Source of the DNA: Prorocentrum cordatum
Taxonomy: Eukaryota > Sar > Dinophyceae > Prorocentrales > Prorocentraceae
Direction: 5' to 3'
DNA: 64,000 nucleotides
Assembly (NCBI GenBank): GCA_963575745.1
Contig: CAUYUJ010014757.1
Coordinates: 27,501-91,500, forward strand
Shown here: positions 40,920-53,890 of the stretch, piece by piece
Numbering within the stretch: position 1 is the first letter of the stretch
Layout of the letters: every line of letters starts with the position of its first letter
Notes under the pieces: model-generated
What the model saw: only the letters and a program-made list of their open reading frames with translations
Told to the model about the DNA's origin: nothing
Database searches by the model: none
Translations under genes and position numbers: made by a program

Positions 40920-43400
40920 GGTGTCTTGACCCCTCCCCCTACCTCTTCCCCTGGGCCTGGAAGGCGGGGGGGGCTGAGGTGTCAGAGGGTGCGTTTGAGG
41001 TGTCAGAAGATACGTTGTAGTCCAAGATGGCCTCCGCGAGTCCAAGGTGGTCTCCAAGATGGGTCAAGATATCTCAGGATGGCTCTGGATAGCCTCCGAC
41101 GCACATCCAAGATGCCTCAAGATGACCCCAAGACAGTTTCCAGTGCCCGCCGAGCTTTCCGAGGACCCTCCCCAAGAGGCCAACATGGTTCCGGAACCTG
41201 AGGAACAATACTCTTGGTTGCCTTCTCGCCTTGTCGCTTCCAGTGGGTTTTTGAGCCCTCAAGATGGGAGCCAGGCCCCCCAATGACATCTCCTCCGCCG
41301 AATACAAAACCGCCCACCACAACCCCCTGGAGATCGCCCCAAAAAGGTCTATAAATGCTCTCCCCCATGGCGGCTGGGGGACGGCAGTCCAGCTGGGGGG
41401 CGTCGGCCCGCGCAGCCAGAGGATGGGATTGCTTTCCCAGTCGGCTAGAGCCTTCTGCGCACAGAACCTGAAACCTTAGAGAATTTGCTGTTCTCAGGAC
41501 AGCCCCAAGCACGGCGCACATCCCACTCCAGAAGCTCGCCACAAAAATTACAGGCACCGTCCTAAGTCAGCCCCCAACCCTGGGAACGTGCGCGTGGCCA
41601 GCTGTTGCCAGTGGCCACGGCCAAAAACCGCGCGTGCTGTCAGGCAGCGTTCTGCGTCGTTCATTCGTTGCCCCGCCGCCCCCGGCGCAGCCTGTCCGCC
41701 GCAGGAGCCCTGTTTCGCCTTCTCTCCGGTTCCTCCGCCAGCCCCCCCTTGGGGTATGTCGGTTTCCCCGGCTATTTATTCCACTGCATACTCCTCCACA
41801 TCCCTGATGGGGGTGACTCGCCTGGGCATCGTTTCTGGTTGGGTTGGTGGGGGTATTTTTCTCTCGCGGGCGCAAGCGAAAGCGCAGGCGCCGAGTTGAA
41901 AGGTCCGGGCCACGGGCCGATCTAATTAGGGGAGGTGCTACGCGCGAGCCTAAATGCACAGCGACCGAGCGCGGGATCAGATCCAACCGCCGGGGAGGCA
42001 GCTGGCTGACGCTGAGCTGGCTGAGCTGACTGCCAACGGCCAGGGTAGCGGCTGCACGCGTGCGAGACCCAGAATGACAACCGGGTAAATTGGACCCCGC
42101 ACGCCAGGAGACGTCGTGACCTATTCTGTATCAACAGACCAAACGTCCGCCCAGCGAGGCGGTGCCACCAGACGGTCAGACCCGGGGAGGCGGCGCGCAA
42201 CCAGGAAGAACAGAGTCAGAGAGGTGCAAGCAGCTGGTGGGGTTACTTTTTTCGGTCGCGGCCGCGCGACTACAGTCTGGCGGCGAGAAGCAAACCCCAG
42301 GGCATGCGGCACGATGCGACTTTGCGAACACCGCCGCCGCGTTGGCAAGCCGGTTCGCACCTGCACAACAAGTGCGCAGTTGCACATACACAGAACAAAA
42401 TGAACTAAATTCACAAGCAAACGCACACAGGCGCCGCAGTGTGAACCGAAGTGGACAGGCGGCGACGTGCGAATCAGAAGGAAAACCAAGGGCTGCACAG
42501 GCGTTGCAGGCTGAACCACTCGGCGCCCAGTCCTCAGAAACCGCTTCCCGGTGCCAAGTGGAGACATGCGGCTGTGCCCGAAGCGCAACTGCGATGCCGA
42601 TCCCTGAAGCGAAGAGACCCGCAAGCGTGGGGAGCACCGCCGTCTAATGGTGAAGCGCCTGCGCAACCTGCCAGTGGGGTCCTGCTGCAGTGGAGGCAAG
42701 TGGGAGGCCGGTGGAGTGAGTCGCCTGTGGGGCGCCAGACTCCGAACGCCCGCGACGACGTCTGCAAGCCAAGCAGCTGTCGCGGAACTGGTGCGGCGCA
42801 CTGGCCGGAAGCTGGTGGGAGCCTGGGTGCTGTCCTGCTGCGAAGGCTGAACCACTCCGTGGCGACCCAACACCCGAGAAACCCATCCACAGGGCAAGGG
42901 GGGAACAAACGACTGTGGGCCACGCAAGGCGTGCCGGCACGGCGCCAGGCCTCAAAGAGGGGGGGGAAGGCCCGCAGGCGGGGACGCACCGCCAGCGGAG
43001 GAGTGAGGGGGGGGGGCGGCACTGGTGGTAGTGCTGCCTCCTGCGGTGTCAAAGGGCGAGGCGCATGGAGGAGCTGCATTGTGGAGGACACGTGGGCCAG
43101 GAGGCAAGCCAGGCCCAGCCCGCCGGTTGGCACTGCCCACCTGACCCGGGAGCCCACACACACCACGAGGTCCTCCAACCCCGAAGCACACTCCGCAGAA
43201 CGTGGGGGCCAGACCACGAAGCGCGGAACACAGGCGGCCCTGGGAGGGGGGGCAACCACCCCGACGTCTGAAAGCACGTCTGGCAGGCCCCGAGACCGAG
43301 GGCGGGGGACACCCGCCAGGCCCGACAGGGGAGAGGCGAGGAGAAGCACCGCCACACCCCTCGGCCAGGCCCCGAATCCGAGGGCTAGGGGCCATGGTCA
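40920..43400. other. No gene recognised
   Basis: Mixed GC-rich sequence. 41020-41160 contains CCAAGATGG-type units. 42230-42300 shares GGGGTTACTTTTT with 47645-47660. Long minus frames (for example 42534-43355) look like GC-driven artefacts; no motif or splice site supports them. Confidence 0.4.
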
Positions 43401-45690
43401 TCTCCTGGGTCATTCTCGGGGGTCGGATCGCAGCTACTATCCGCAAGCACTTGCGTGGAAGAACGGGCGGGTCGCAGCTGACCGCCGCTAGGATACATTT
43501 TATCGCAACTGCGGTCTCTGTTGAATGTGCACTTCTCGCCGAGAGCACCTGCGCGGATAGAGGGGGGTGCAGCTGACCGCCGCAAAGCACCATTTACAGA
43601 GTGGGAGCAAGCAGCAGGATGCGCCTCTTGGGGGGGGAGCTGACCGCCGCCATGAACCATTAACATCGTGGGGGGTCGCAGTAACTTGCCGCTGAGAGTG
43701 GTGGGGAAGCTGATCGCCGCTATGATGTCTCTTTTATCTCCTCGGGGGTCGCAGCTACTCGCCGCTGAGATCCTGGGGGTCGCAACTACTCGCCGCGACC
43801 ACCTGCGTGGAAGGACGGGGGGAGCAGCTGACAGCCGCTGAGATACATGTTACAACCCAGCGCTGCCACCGACGACGCGGGCACCAACTTAGCATCCCAC
43901 ATCACGGCAATGCGCCGGAGCCTGTAGATCACGATTGCAAGGATGGTGCCACCGCCACCGCTGAACCGACAGCACAGGGATGCAAGAGTACCTGAGCCCC
44001 AGGGCGGACCCGAGCCCAGCAGCAGACACCCCAGGGAGGACAGCGCCAGGATGCAAGAGCCCCAGGAGAACCCGCGGGACACGCACCCAGACCAAAGTGC
44101 AGTCACAGAACACGTTGGCCACCTGCCGCCATGCTGGGCGGGGAGGAGCTGCAGCCAGTGTACACCATTCACGCACCTGCTCTCGGCGCAGCAACTGGTG
44201 ACAGTGGGCGCTGCGAAGACGAAGCGTGCACGGGGGGGGGGGCGAAGGGCGGCCATTGGCTGCCAGGGCAAGGATGCGAAGGCGCCTTGAGCCCCCGTGA
44301 GAGGCCCCGAGCCCGTGGTCCAGGCAGGCCCCTGCGTGCGTCCAGGGTGGCTGGGCCCGGTGGCGGTCCCTATCGCTGACCCCGTCGAGCGGGAACAGCA
44401 CTTGCAGCCATTGTCAATCCTGACGGTCTGAATCGAAGGGGCCGCAGCTAGCCGCCGCTGAGGTCACTGTTGAGTGTGTGCGAACGGGTGATGGCCCACC
44501 GAAGCCGTGGCCCACTGCGGACGGGTGACGGCCCACCAGGGCCACAGTCGACGCTGATTGTGGGCCAGCAGCGAGATGCACCTCCGGGGGTGAGTCCTGG
44601 GGAGCCGCAGCTACTCGCCCCTGGAGCTAAAGCTGCCAAAACTGAGGCCTGAACCGACAGGCTGGTAGGCTGGCGCGCAGTCCCTTTCGTTAACTCGGGG
44701 GCTGGGGGGTTGCAGCTGACCGCCGCACAACACGATTTGATGATAAGTTTGTCTGCGAGCCGCAGCTACTCGCCCCTGGAGCTGAAGCTGCCAAAACTGC
44801 GTCCTGAAACGACAGGCTGGTAGGCAGGCGCGCAGGGGGGGGGTGCTTCTGCCGACGTCCCCCCGTCACCGAATACCGCCGCTACGATCTCCATTGAGGG
44901 CAGGAGTCCTGTTGCGGTTCCTCTCGTTGACAGAGGGGGTTGCAGCTGACCGCCGCACATCACACTTGATGGCAGGTGTGCCCCCTGAGCCCAGCGCTGC
45001 CACTGACGACGCGGGCACCAGCTTGGCGCCACACATCCCGGCAATGCGCCAGAGCCTGTAGATCACGATTGCAAGGATGGCGCCACCGCCACCGCTGAAC
45101 CGACAGCACAGGGATGCAAGAGCACCTGAGCCCCAGATCCCTCGAGGGCGGACCCGAGACCAGTAACAGACACCCCAGGGAGGCCGGCGCCAGGGTGCAA
45201 GAGCCCCAGGAGAACCCGCGGGACACACACTCCGATCACACTGCAGTCACAGATCACGACGGCCGCCCGCCGCCATGCAGGGCGGGGAGGAGCTGCAGCC
45301 AGCGAACACCCTTCACGCACCTGCTCTCAGCGCAGCAACTGGCAACAGTGGGCGCTGCGAAGACGAAGCGGGCACGGGGGGGAGGGGGGCGAAGGATCGC
45401 CCTTGGCAGCCAAAGCAGGGACGCGAGAGCGCCTTGAGCCCCCGTGAGAGGCCCCGAGCCCGTGGTCCAGGCAGCCCCGGCGTGCGCCCAGGGTCGCCGA
45501 GCCCGGTGGCGGTTCTTTTCGTTGACTCGGGGGGCGCAGCTGACCGCCGCATCACGCGATTTGATGGAAAGTGTGTCTGCGAGAGCCCCATCTACGATTG
45601 GATAGTGCCTCCGCCTCTGCTCTCAGCGCTGCAACTGATGACAGTGAGCGCCGTGAGGGCGAAGCGTGCAGGGGGGGGCGAAGGATAGCC
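43400..45690 (+). repeat. Tandem ~1.13-kb duplication with GTCGCAGCTACTCGCCGC motif
   Basis: 43857-44380 and 44991-45520 are near-identical and direct, offset by 1134 bp; a third partial unit is at about 45600-45680. The short motif TCGCAGCTACTCGCCGC or its TGACCGCCGC variant recurs about fifteen times across 43470-45560. A second pair is 44590-44680 and 44757-44835. No gene is seen. Confidence 0.75.
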
Positions 45691-45879
45691 CTTGGCTGCC
45701 AGAACTGGGATGCGAGAGTGCCTTAAGCCCCGGTGGGAGGCCCCAGCCCGTGGTACAGGCAGGCCCCCGCGTGCGTCCAGGGTCGCTGAATCCGGATGTG
45801 GTCCCTTTCGTTGAAGGGTTACCTCTCTGGCCGTCAGAGAGGGTACTTTGAAGTCTCGCGGGTCTCTCATCCCGGGGTG

Positions 45880-46052
45880 GGTCTGCTGTTGGGGCTGCTG
45901 TTGCTGCTGCTGCAGCAGCTGCTGCTGCGGCTGCAGCTTCTTGTGCTGCTGCTGCTGCTGCGGCTGCTGCTGCTGCTGCAGCAGCTGCTGGGTTCCAGGG
46001 GTGTCCTGCTGCTGCTGCTGCTGCAACTGCAGCTGCTGCTGTTGCTGCAGCG

Positions 46053-46091
<39 letters not shown>

Positions 46092-46338
46092 GGTTTCCAG
46101 GGGTGCCCTGCTGCTGCTGCTGTTGAGGGGCGGTCGTGCTGTTGCTGCTGCTGCTGCTGTTGCTGTTGCTGCTGCTGCTGCTGCAGCTGCTGCTGTTGCT
46201 GCTGCTGCAGCAGCTGCTGCTGCGGCTGCAGCTTCTTGTGCTGCTGCTGCTGCGGCTGCTGCTGCTGCAGCAGCTGCTGGGTTCCAGGGGTGTCCTGCTG
46301 CTGCTGCTGCAACTGCAGCTGCTGCTGCTGCTGCAGCG

Positions 46339-46386
<48 letters not shown>

Positions 46387-46433
46387 GGCTTCCAGGGGTG
46401 CCCTGCTGCTGCTGCTGTTGAGGGGCGGTCGTG

Positions 46434-46476
<43 letters not shown>

Positions 46477-46560
46477 TGTTGCTGCTGTTGCTGCTGTTGC
46501 TGCTGCTGCTGCAGCTGCTGCTGTTGCTGCTGCTGCTGCAGCTGCCCTGCTGCTGCTGCG
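45880..46560 (+). repeat. CTG-rich trinucleotide array with duplicated higher-order unit
   Basis: CTG/TTG/CAG units over about 680 bp. A block containing GGTTCCAGGGGTGTCCTGCT and GGTGCCCTGC followed by GAGGGGCGGTCGTGCTG is present at about 45985-46145 and again at 46278-46440, so the array grew by segment duplication. Gln, Leu, Ala, Ser or Cys homopolymers appear in every frame. Confidence 0.9.
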
Positions 46561-47560
46561 GCTGGGCAGGGGCGGGCGCCGAGGGCGGCGGCGGCGGTCG
46601 CTGCAGCCGCCGCGCCAGCGGCCTCGCCGCAGGCAGCCGCAAGGGCGGCCGCGGCGGCGCGGGCCTCCGAGCCCACCGCCGCCGCCGCCGGCGGGGAGCT
46701 GGCAGCGGCGACAGCAGCGGCCGCCGCGACAGCGGCCGCCGTGCTGGCCACGGCGCCGCCGGCCGCCGCCGCCACCGGAGGGGATCTGGCGGCGGCGGCA
46801 GTCAGCGCGGTGGCGGCGGCGGCCGCCGCGCAGGAGAGGGCGGCCGCCGCGGCCCACAGGCCCTGGCGGCAGCCGCCGCGCCGGCGGCCTCGGCGGCGGC
46901 GCCCGCGGCGTCGGCGGCGCCGCGGCGTCGGCGGCGCCGGCAGCGCGCACGGCAGCCGCGGCGCCTGCGGCGGCAGCGTCTCCACGCCCACGGCGCCAGC
47001 GTCCCGGCGCGTCATGGGCGGCCTCGGCGGCAGCGCCCGCGGCGTCGGCGGCGCCGGCAGCGCGCACGGCAGCCGCGGCGCCTGCGGCGCCAGCGTCTCC
47101 GCGCCCACGGCGCCAGCGTCCCGCGCGCCCTGGGCGCGCCTCGGCGGCAGCGCCCGCGGCGCAGGCGGCGCCAGCGGCGCCGGCGGCAACCGCGGCGCCG
47201 GCGGCGCCCGCGGCGGCAACGGCGGCCGCGGCGCCGGCTGCGCCCGCGGCGCCCGCGGTCTCGCCGGCGGCGGCGGCGCCAGCGGCGCGCTCGGCGCCCG
47301 CGGCGCCGCCGGCACCGGCGGCGCCGGCGGCGCCGGCGGCGCCCGCGGCGCCGCCGGCAGCGGCGGCGCCCGCGGCGCCCGCGGCGCCGGCAGCGCCAGC
47401 GGCGCCAGCGGCGCCCGCGGCGCCCGCGGCGCCCCTGGCGCCAGCGGCGCCCAAGCGGCGCTGGACGGCCGCGCCGCCGGCAGCGGCGGCGCCCGCGGCG
47501 CCCCTGGCGCCAGCGGCGCCCAAGCGACGCGGCGGCCGGCGCCGCCGCGTCACCGCGGGC
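46560..47560 (+). repeat. 1-kb GCN-type array (GCGGCGCCCGCGGC)
   Basis: Alanine/Arg/Gly/Pro-coding in all six frames. Contains longer duplications such as GCAGCGCGCACGGCAGCCGC at about 46938 and 47058. The open frames of 608-832 residues crossing it are consequences of the repeat. Confidence 0.9.
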
Positions 47561-48780
47561 CCCATCACCCGGGCCCGAGCGCCGAACCAGAGCAGGAGCG
47601 GGCTCGAGCCGAGACGGCTTGAGCCAGAGGGGCTACGGATCCTGGCGGGGTTACTTTTTGGTTCGCGGCTCCAAGGCGAGGGACATGGAGCGGGCACAAC
47701 GTCCGGGGCGCGGTACGATGTAAATTGGCGCGAGATTGCCGCAGACTCCAGCGGACAACACACGCAGTGGCGCACGCACATGCCAGGGACAAAATGCCCC
47801 TCATCGAGACGCAATACAGCGTCGGCTGGTGACCGGCCCAGACATCCCAGCTGGTGGGGAAGCAAAAGGCGCGGCAACCGGCACAGAACGGGGGGGAGAA
47901 GTCGCCCTTGCGGCGCCAAGCTCCAGCCGAACCGCATTCGGAAGCGAGGCCAAGACGGACAGCGGAACACTGTAAAAGTCGCAGGCAGTACGCGGGTCCG
48001 AATGGCCAATGACCAAGCGAAGCCCACGTGCGTACACACAGGACCAGGCCGTCCATGACCTCGGTCGCAACAGGTATGCAAAAAAAACACAAATAATGCA
48101 ATCTAGCGAAGCGTCAAGAATATACAAAGATCGCAACAGGTATGGGCATGGCGGACAACATGTAATGCAGGATTCCTCCCCCAAGACAGATACCTTGTCC
48201 TGCGTCGTTGTTTGACAGTGCTAAACCGCGGCCCTGGCACCCCCCCTCTCCCTCGTCCCCCCGCCCTACTCCTCCCCCACCCCCCGATCGTCCTTTCCCT
48301 CGTCCCTCACCGATCCTGCCTCCACCCGATCCTCCTCCTCGACGGGTCGCGCGCGAGGCCCTTCCCCTGGTTCCAGTCGCGCGATGGCTGCGCAATCGGT
48401 CGATAGGGCGGCCACCCAGGCACCCCCTTCGCATCGCGAAGCACACAACGAAAAAATCGTGTTTCTTCTGCCGGTGAAGCTTTTGCCGGCCGCCAGGAGC
48501 ACCAAAACGCAGCTCAGGTTGAAAAACTGGTCCCACTGAAGGGGTCGAGACCTCCAGGGGCCCATGTGACAAAAATCATGTAATCATGGATGTGAGTCGC
48601 ACGCCAACAAATGCTCACGGCCTCTTCTTCTTATTAGTACCATGTTTCTTGCTTATAAGAAGTAGCCATAATTTGTTATCATCATGTCTGGTAATGTTAT
48701 TGTCCGTTATCTTGTTATAACTATTGGTACTACTTAATACTACAAAAGTAACCCTATACTGATTATTATTATTATTATGA
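47561..48780. other. No gene recognised; local AT-rich patch
   Basis: 48640-48790 is unusually AT-rich for this window. A minus frame at 48400-48560 (WDQFFNLSCVLVLLAAGKSF) is protein-like but has no other support. Confidence 0.35.
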
Positions 48781-48936
48781 CTAATATGTTTCCTCCTCCT
48801 CCTCCTCATCATCATCAATCGTCATCAGCACCAGCATCAGCAGCAGAAGCAGAATCAACAGCAGCATAAGCATCAGCATCAGAATCAGCATCATCCTCTT
48901 CCTCCTTCGCCTCCTCCTCCTCCTTCTCCTCCGACG

Positions 48937-48973
<37 letters not shown>

Positions 48974-49185
48974 TCAGCAGCAGAAGTATAATCATCATCA
49001 CCATCATCAGCATCATCATCATCAGCATCATCATCATCATCAACATCATCATCAGCATCATCATCCTCCTCCTCCTCCTCAGCTTCAGCCTCAGCCTGTG
49101 CCTCCTCCTCCTCCTTCGCCTTCTCCTCCTCCTTCTCCTCCTCCTCATCATCATCACCACCACCACCATCATCATCAGCATCATC

Positions 49186-49231
<46 letters not shown>

Positions 49232-49343
49232 GCAGCAGCATCACAATCCTAATCATCATCATCTTCAGCATCATCAACATCATCACCATCATCATCACAA
49301 ACAACAACATCACCATCATCATCATCAGCATCATCATCATCAG

Positions 49344-49387
<44 letters not shown>

Positions 49388-49418
49388 GCATCAGCATCAT
49401 CATCATCATCATCATCAG

Positions 49419-49452
<34 letters not shown>

Positions 49453-49586
49453 GTCATCATCATCATCATCATCATCATCGTCATCACCACCACCATCATC
49501 AGCAGCAGCAGCATCACCATCATAATCTTCATCACCATCATCAGCATCATCAACATCATCATCAGAATCAGCATCATCATCATCGT

Positions 49587-49617
<31 letters not shown>

Positions 49618-49760
49618 ATCATCATCATCAACAGCAACAACAACATCATCCTCGTCCTCCGCCTCATCCTCCTGCTCAGCCTCAGCCTCAGCCTCTGCCT
49701 CCTCCTCCTCATCCTCCTCTCCCCATCCCCATCCTCATCCTTAGCCTCATCCTGATCCTC
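48780..49760 (+). repeat. (CAT)n/(CTC)n compound microsatellite, ~1 kb
   Basis: CAT, CAG, CAC and TCC trinucleotides throughout. The poly-His and poly-Met frames are artefacts. Confidence 0.95.
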
Positions 49761-50049
49761 ATCCTCATCCTCCTCGAAACGAGAATCTCTGAGATCCGGC
49801 GGCTCTGGATGATGTTTCGGGCGCCACAGCCTTCTCAGAGCGTTCTGGAACCCTCTGAGAGCGTTCTGGATTCGTGCTCTGGAACGGATTCGTGCTCGTC
49901 CCAGTCCCGCCCGACGACAGCCACACTGGAGCCGGCTGGAGCCGACACGCCAAAGGCAGACGAGGATCACGCAGCAGCGCAAAGCCAACCGACCGAACCC
50001 GATCGACTGCGACGCCGCCGATCGAACCGATCGACTGCGACCCCTCTAG

Positions 50050-50235
50050 ATCTTGTGCCATGAGCAGAAGAGCACAATCAGCGGTGAACAAACCTCCCTT
50101 TAGTAAACCTCCCCTTAGTGAAAGCGGCCTGGGGCCGAAACCGATGGACCTGGACCCGCAAAAATGACGGCCGCGACGCCCTCTCGCGAACCGAAAACGG
50201 CCAATTCCTTAATCGACGTGTCAGGGTAGGAGGTC
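50050..50235 (+). repeat. Dispersed repeat P7, copy 1
   Basis: Shares AACAAACCTCCCTTTA, then GACCCGCAAAAATGACGGCC and TTAATCGACGTGTCAGGGTA with 55385-55565, same orientation. Confidence 0.85.
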
Positions 50236-50429
50236 TATCCACCTCCGACACAAAACTGCACGAACATCAACGAGGTCCGCGCTGGACCCTCCTGGGCGGC
50301 GCCTCCCGCACCGCCCCTGGCACTCCGCGCGTCAAGGTGGGGGGGGCCCGCGCCGACAAGAAGTACACGACGGCCTCCGAGAGTGTACGTACGGCAGGTT
50401 CGCGACGTGTCGACCATGGCCTTGGTTAC

Positions 50430-50578
50430 GGGGCCACATGCGAACCCTACCCCTACCCCCCACGATTTCTGAGGGGGAGGGTGGGGTTCACCGCGTTCGG
50501 GAGCTCCCGAGCGAAGTGAACCCCACCCTCCCCCTCAGAAATCGTGGGGGGTAGGGGTAGGGTTCGCATGTGGCCCCC
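50430..50578. mobile_element. Hairpin element family P2, copy 2
   Basis: GGGGCCACATGCGAACCCTA at the left; the right arm is an exact or near-exact reverse complement through GAAATCGTGGGGGGTAGGGG. The loop carries a small inner palindrome, GGGAGCTCCCGAG. Closer to a perfect hairpin than copy 1. Confidence 0.9.
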
Positions 50579-51485
50579 TATTGGTTCCTGACACTGCGGG
50601 GATCCTTCAAACTTCAACGACCGGCAGTTTCAAGCAGGCCTGATCGTTTCACGATGGGCCGATTCTGGGCCACAGGCGGCATTCAACCTGAAACGCCCGC
50701 GCTGGGGTCGCCGCTGGTCGACACGAGGCGAACCTGCTGTATGCTCGAGGTTATTTGTTCTCCGTCGAGCTTCAGACCCGTCACACATTACACGGTGAGC
50801 ACGTGTGGCAGATAAGAAGGGCCTACACCACATGATGCCTCCCCGAAGGAAGGCGTAAGGACGTCTAGCAGCGGTGCGCGCGCGCGCCCAGCTCGCAAGC
50901 CCACAGACAGGTCGGCGATGAAGACGTCCTGCAGAACAGCGGCTGGTACAGTAGAGGCCAGTTCACAAGAAGCATTCGACAAGGAACCCAACCCTGACAT
51001 CACTCTCTCCATAACAAAACCATCGAAACCCAAGAAACCCAGGGCACCCTGGAGGCAAGCAGGGTGTTTCTTGGCATGGGCCCCCACTGTAAGGAGGGCC
51101 TCTCCTCCTACTCCTGCTCTTCCTTCTCCTGCCGCACCATCATGCTACTGCCGCTACTGCTGCTGCAGCTCGTCCTGTTTGGACCACTTCGCACTGCGGT
51201 CTTGCTACGCAACCCTGAGTCAGCGCTAACCTCGGAGGGCACCAGCTATACACCTGCAAGACAGTCTACAGTCCCCTTGTAAGGGTCACTGCTCAAGCAT
51301 GAACGGTGTAGAATTCGTGAGGAACTCTCGCCGGAGAGACGAGTCCTGCGCAGTGGTGCGGTCGCCGAAGACCGTGTAGCAGGCTCCACTGCCAGTGTGA
51401 TGTATGATGCTTTTTGTGCCTTGGCAAAAGGGGCCCCTTGAGGGTCAAACGGCAGCGAGTGGCGCACGCACGTGTCATGCACACA
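50579..51485. other. No gene recognised
   Basis: Overlapping frames on both strands (for example minus VMERVMSGLGSLSNASCELA near 50950) are not separable and have no clear splice sites. Confidence 0.35.
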
Positions 51486-51487
51486 CT

Positions 51488-51488
51488 G

Positions 51489-51529
<41 letters not shown>

Positions 51530-51629
51530 CAGTCATCATCGGCAGCATCATCAGCATCACCATCAGCAGCAGCAGCAGGAGAAGCATCATCATCAGCGGC
51601 AGCAGCAGCGCCGACAGCATCATCATCAG

Positions 51630-51661
<32 letters not shown>

Positions 51662-51936
51662 CCATCATCATCATCAGCAGCAGCAGCATCATCAGCAGCA
51701 TCATCAGCAGCAGCATCATCAGCATCGTCATCATCATCATCATCAACAACAACATCATCATCATCATCAGCAGCAGCAACAGCATCACCATCAGCATCAG
51801 ACACAGCATCACCATCATGATCACCAGTAGCATCACCATCACCATAGACAACACAATCATCAACATCAGAATCATCATCCTCACCATCAGCATCACCATC
51901 GTAATCAACAACAGCATCATCAGCAGCATCCTCAAT

Positions 51937-52005
<69 letters not shown>

Positions 52006-52073
52006 GTCATCGTCATCGTCATCAGCATCATCATCACCACCACCATCATCATCATCATCATCTTCATTATCAG

Positions 52074-52104
<31 letters not shown>

Positions 52105-52335
52105 GTCATCATCATCATGAGCATCATCATCATCATCATCATCATCATCAGCATCATGGTGATGATGGTGATGATGATGGGGGAGGGGAAGTAGGAGAAG
52201 GAGGATGAGGTGGAGGTGGAGGGGATGAGGAGGAGGAGGTAGAGGAGGACGAGGAGGAGGAGGAGCAGGAGGAGCAGGAGGAGGAGGGGGAAGCGGAACA
52301 GGAAGAGGAGGCGGAGGTGGAGGAGGATAATGAGG
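51488..52335 (+). repeat. (TA)n, then ~650 bp (ATC)n, then (GGA)n
   Basis: (TA)n at 51490-51524, ATC/AGC units at 51535-52165, GGA units at 52185-52330. Confidence 0.95.
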
Positions 52336-52539
52336 CATACCCTTATCCGCTCGAGTAAGAGTATGAACTGGAGGGCAAGGAAATGGGCACCTCACAGCGT
52401 TGGTCCTTCGGACATGCCGACACATTCAATTGATCGACGGCAGAAAAGGGGACGGAGGACGACGAGGGGTAGGGGCGTGCAACCATGCGGCTTGAGTCTC
52501 CGAAGGTTAAGGTTCGTTCGCCAACCCCCCCCCCCAGGA

Positions 52540-53361
52540 TGCCACAGGAAGGCTCAAGAGGCCACAGGATGCCCCAAGAGGCTCCAAGAGGTTCCAGGAA
52601 GCTCCAGGATGCTCCAGGGCGCTCCAGGATGCTCCAGGGCGCTCCAGGAGGCCACCGGAGGCCCCAGGAGGCCCCAGGAGACCACAGGAAGCGTCAGGAG
52701 GCACCAGGAGGCCCCGGGAAGGCACCAGGAGGCCTCAAAAGACCCCCAGGAGCAGGAGGCCTCAGAAGGCCGCAGGATTGGCTCCAATCTCGTGCGTTTA
52801 ACGTATGCTCCTGTAGATTGGGCCTCCCTTGGAGCACGAATCCTTTGTGCTTTACGTATGTTGCTATAGATTGTCCTGCTCCTGCGAATACAATCCCAAG
52901 CGTTTTGCGTACGTTCCTATAGATTGGGCCTCCCCTGGGGCAGGTGTTTTACGTGTTCCTATAGATTGCCCTTCTCCTGCGGCTCCAATCCGCAATGTTT
53001 TATGCACGTCTGTTCCTATAGATTAGGCCTCTCCTGGGGCACGATTCCTCCCCAGGAGGCCCCAGGAGGCTCCAGGAGGCTCCAGGAGGCCACGAGGTGC
53101 CCCAGGAGGCCTCAGGAAGCCACAGGAAGCCCCAAGAGGCTCCAGGAGGCCTCGAGAGGCTCCAGGAGGCCCCAGGAAGCCCCAGGAGGTTGCAGGAAGC
53201 CCCAGGAGGCCCCAGGCTCGTGCGCAGAGACGCGCTCGTACTACTGAGACTCATTCGCAATTATATTCATTCCCAGACCGTCAATATTCAAGCCCGGGAG
53301 TATTCGAAAACTCTTGCGCCTAGATACTCAAGGCGGACAGGTCCATGCTAATATATGCACA
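52540..53361 (+). repeat. Composite repeat unit 1
   Basis: Order: array of CAGGAGGCTC-type units (52540-52760), three to four ~60-bp units marked TATAGATTGGGCCTCCCCTG (52790-53045), a second CAGGAGGC array (53050-53215), then a tail with CTCTTGCGCCTAGATACTCA and ATGGGGAG. The same order is at 54313-55221. Confidence 0.85.
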
Positions 53362-53389
53362 TATGGGGAGTCAACGCTGTGAATCAGTA

Positions 53390-53711
53390 TGGGATGATAT
53401 GTTATGGTATGGTATGGTATGCTATGCTATGGTGGGATGTGGTATAATATGGTATGGTATGTTACGGTATGGCATGTTATGGTATGGTATGTCGTGTGAT
53501 GGTATGGTATGATAGTGTGTGCTATGGTATGGTATGTTACGTTGTGATGCTGCTGATGATGATGATGATGAGACTGATGATGATGATGATGATGATGATG
53601 GTGGCGATGATGATGGTGATGATAGTGATGACGATGATGATGATGCTGCTGATGATGATGGTGGTGATGTTGATGATGGTGATGATGATGATGCTGATGA
53701 CGATAATGATA

Positions 53712-53774
<63 letters not shown>

Positions 53775-53890
53775 ATTGTGGTGATGATGGTGATGATGGT
53801 GATGATGATGGTGATGATGATGATGAAACTGATGGTGGTGGTGATGATGATGATGCTGATGATGGCGATGATAAAGGTGAAGGCGGAGCA
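53390..53890 (+). repeat. ATGGT pentanucleotide array then (GAT)n
   Basis: GTATGGTATGCTATG-type units at 53396-53545, then GAT/GGT units to about 53880. Confidence 0.95.

Noticed and set aside
42451-43491. 346-residue plus-strand and 273-residue minus-strand frames
   Set aside because: GC-rich sequence with open frames on both strands, no motif, no splice support.
46136-48058. Open frames of 430-832 residues over the CTG/GCN array
   Set aside because: All six frames are open because of trinucleotide periodicity; no non-repeat domain, splice site or start context supports a gene.
48891-50063. Poly-Met, poly-His and Leu-rich frames of more than 300 residues
   Set aside because: Translation of CAT/CTC microsatellites; the unique flanks do not continue a recognisable protein.
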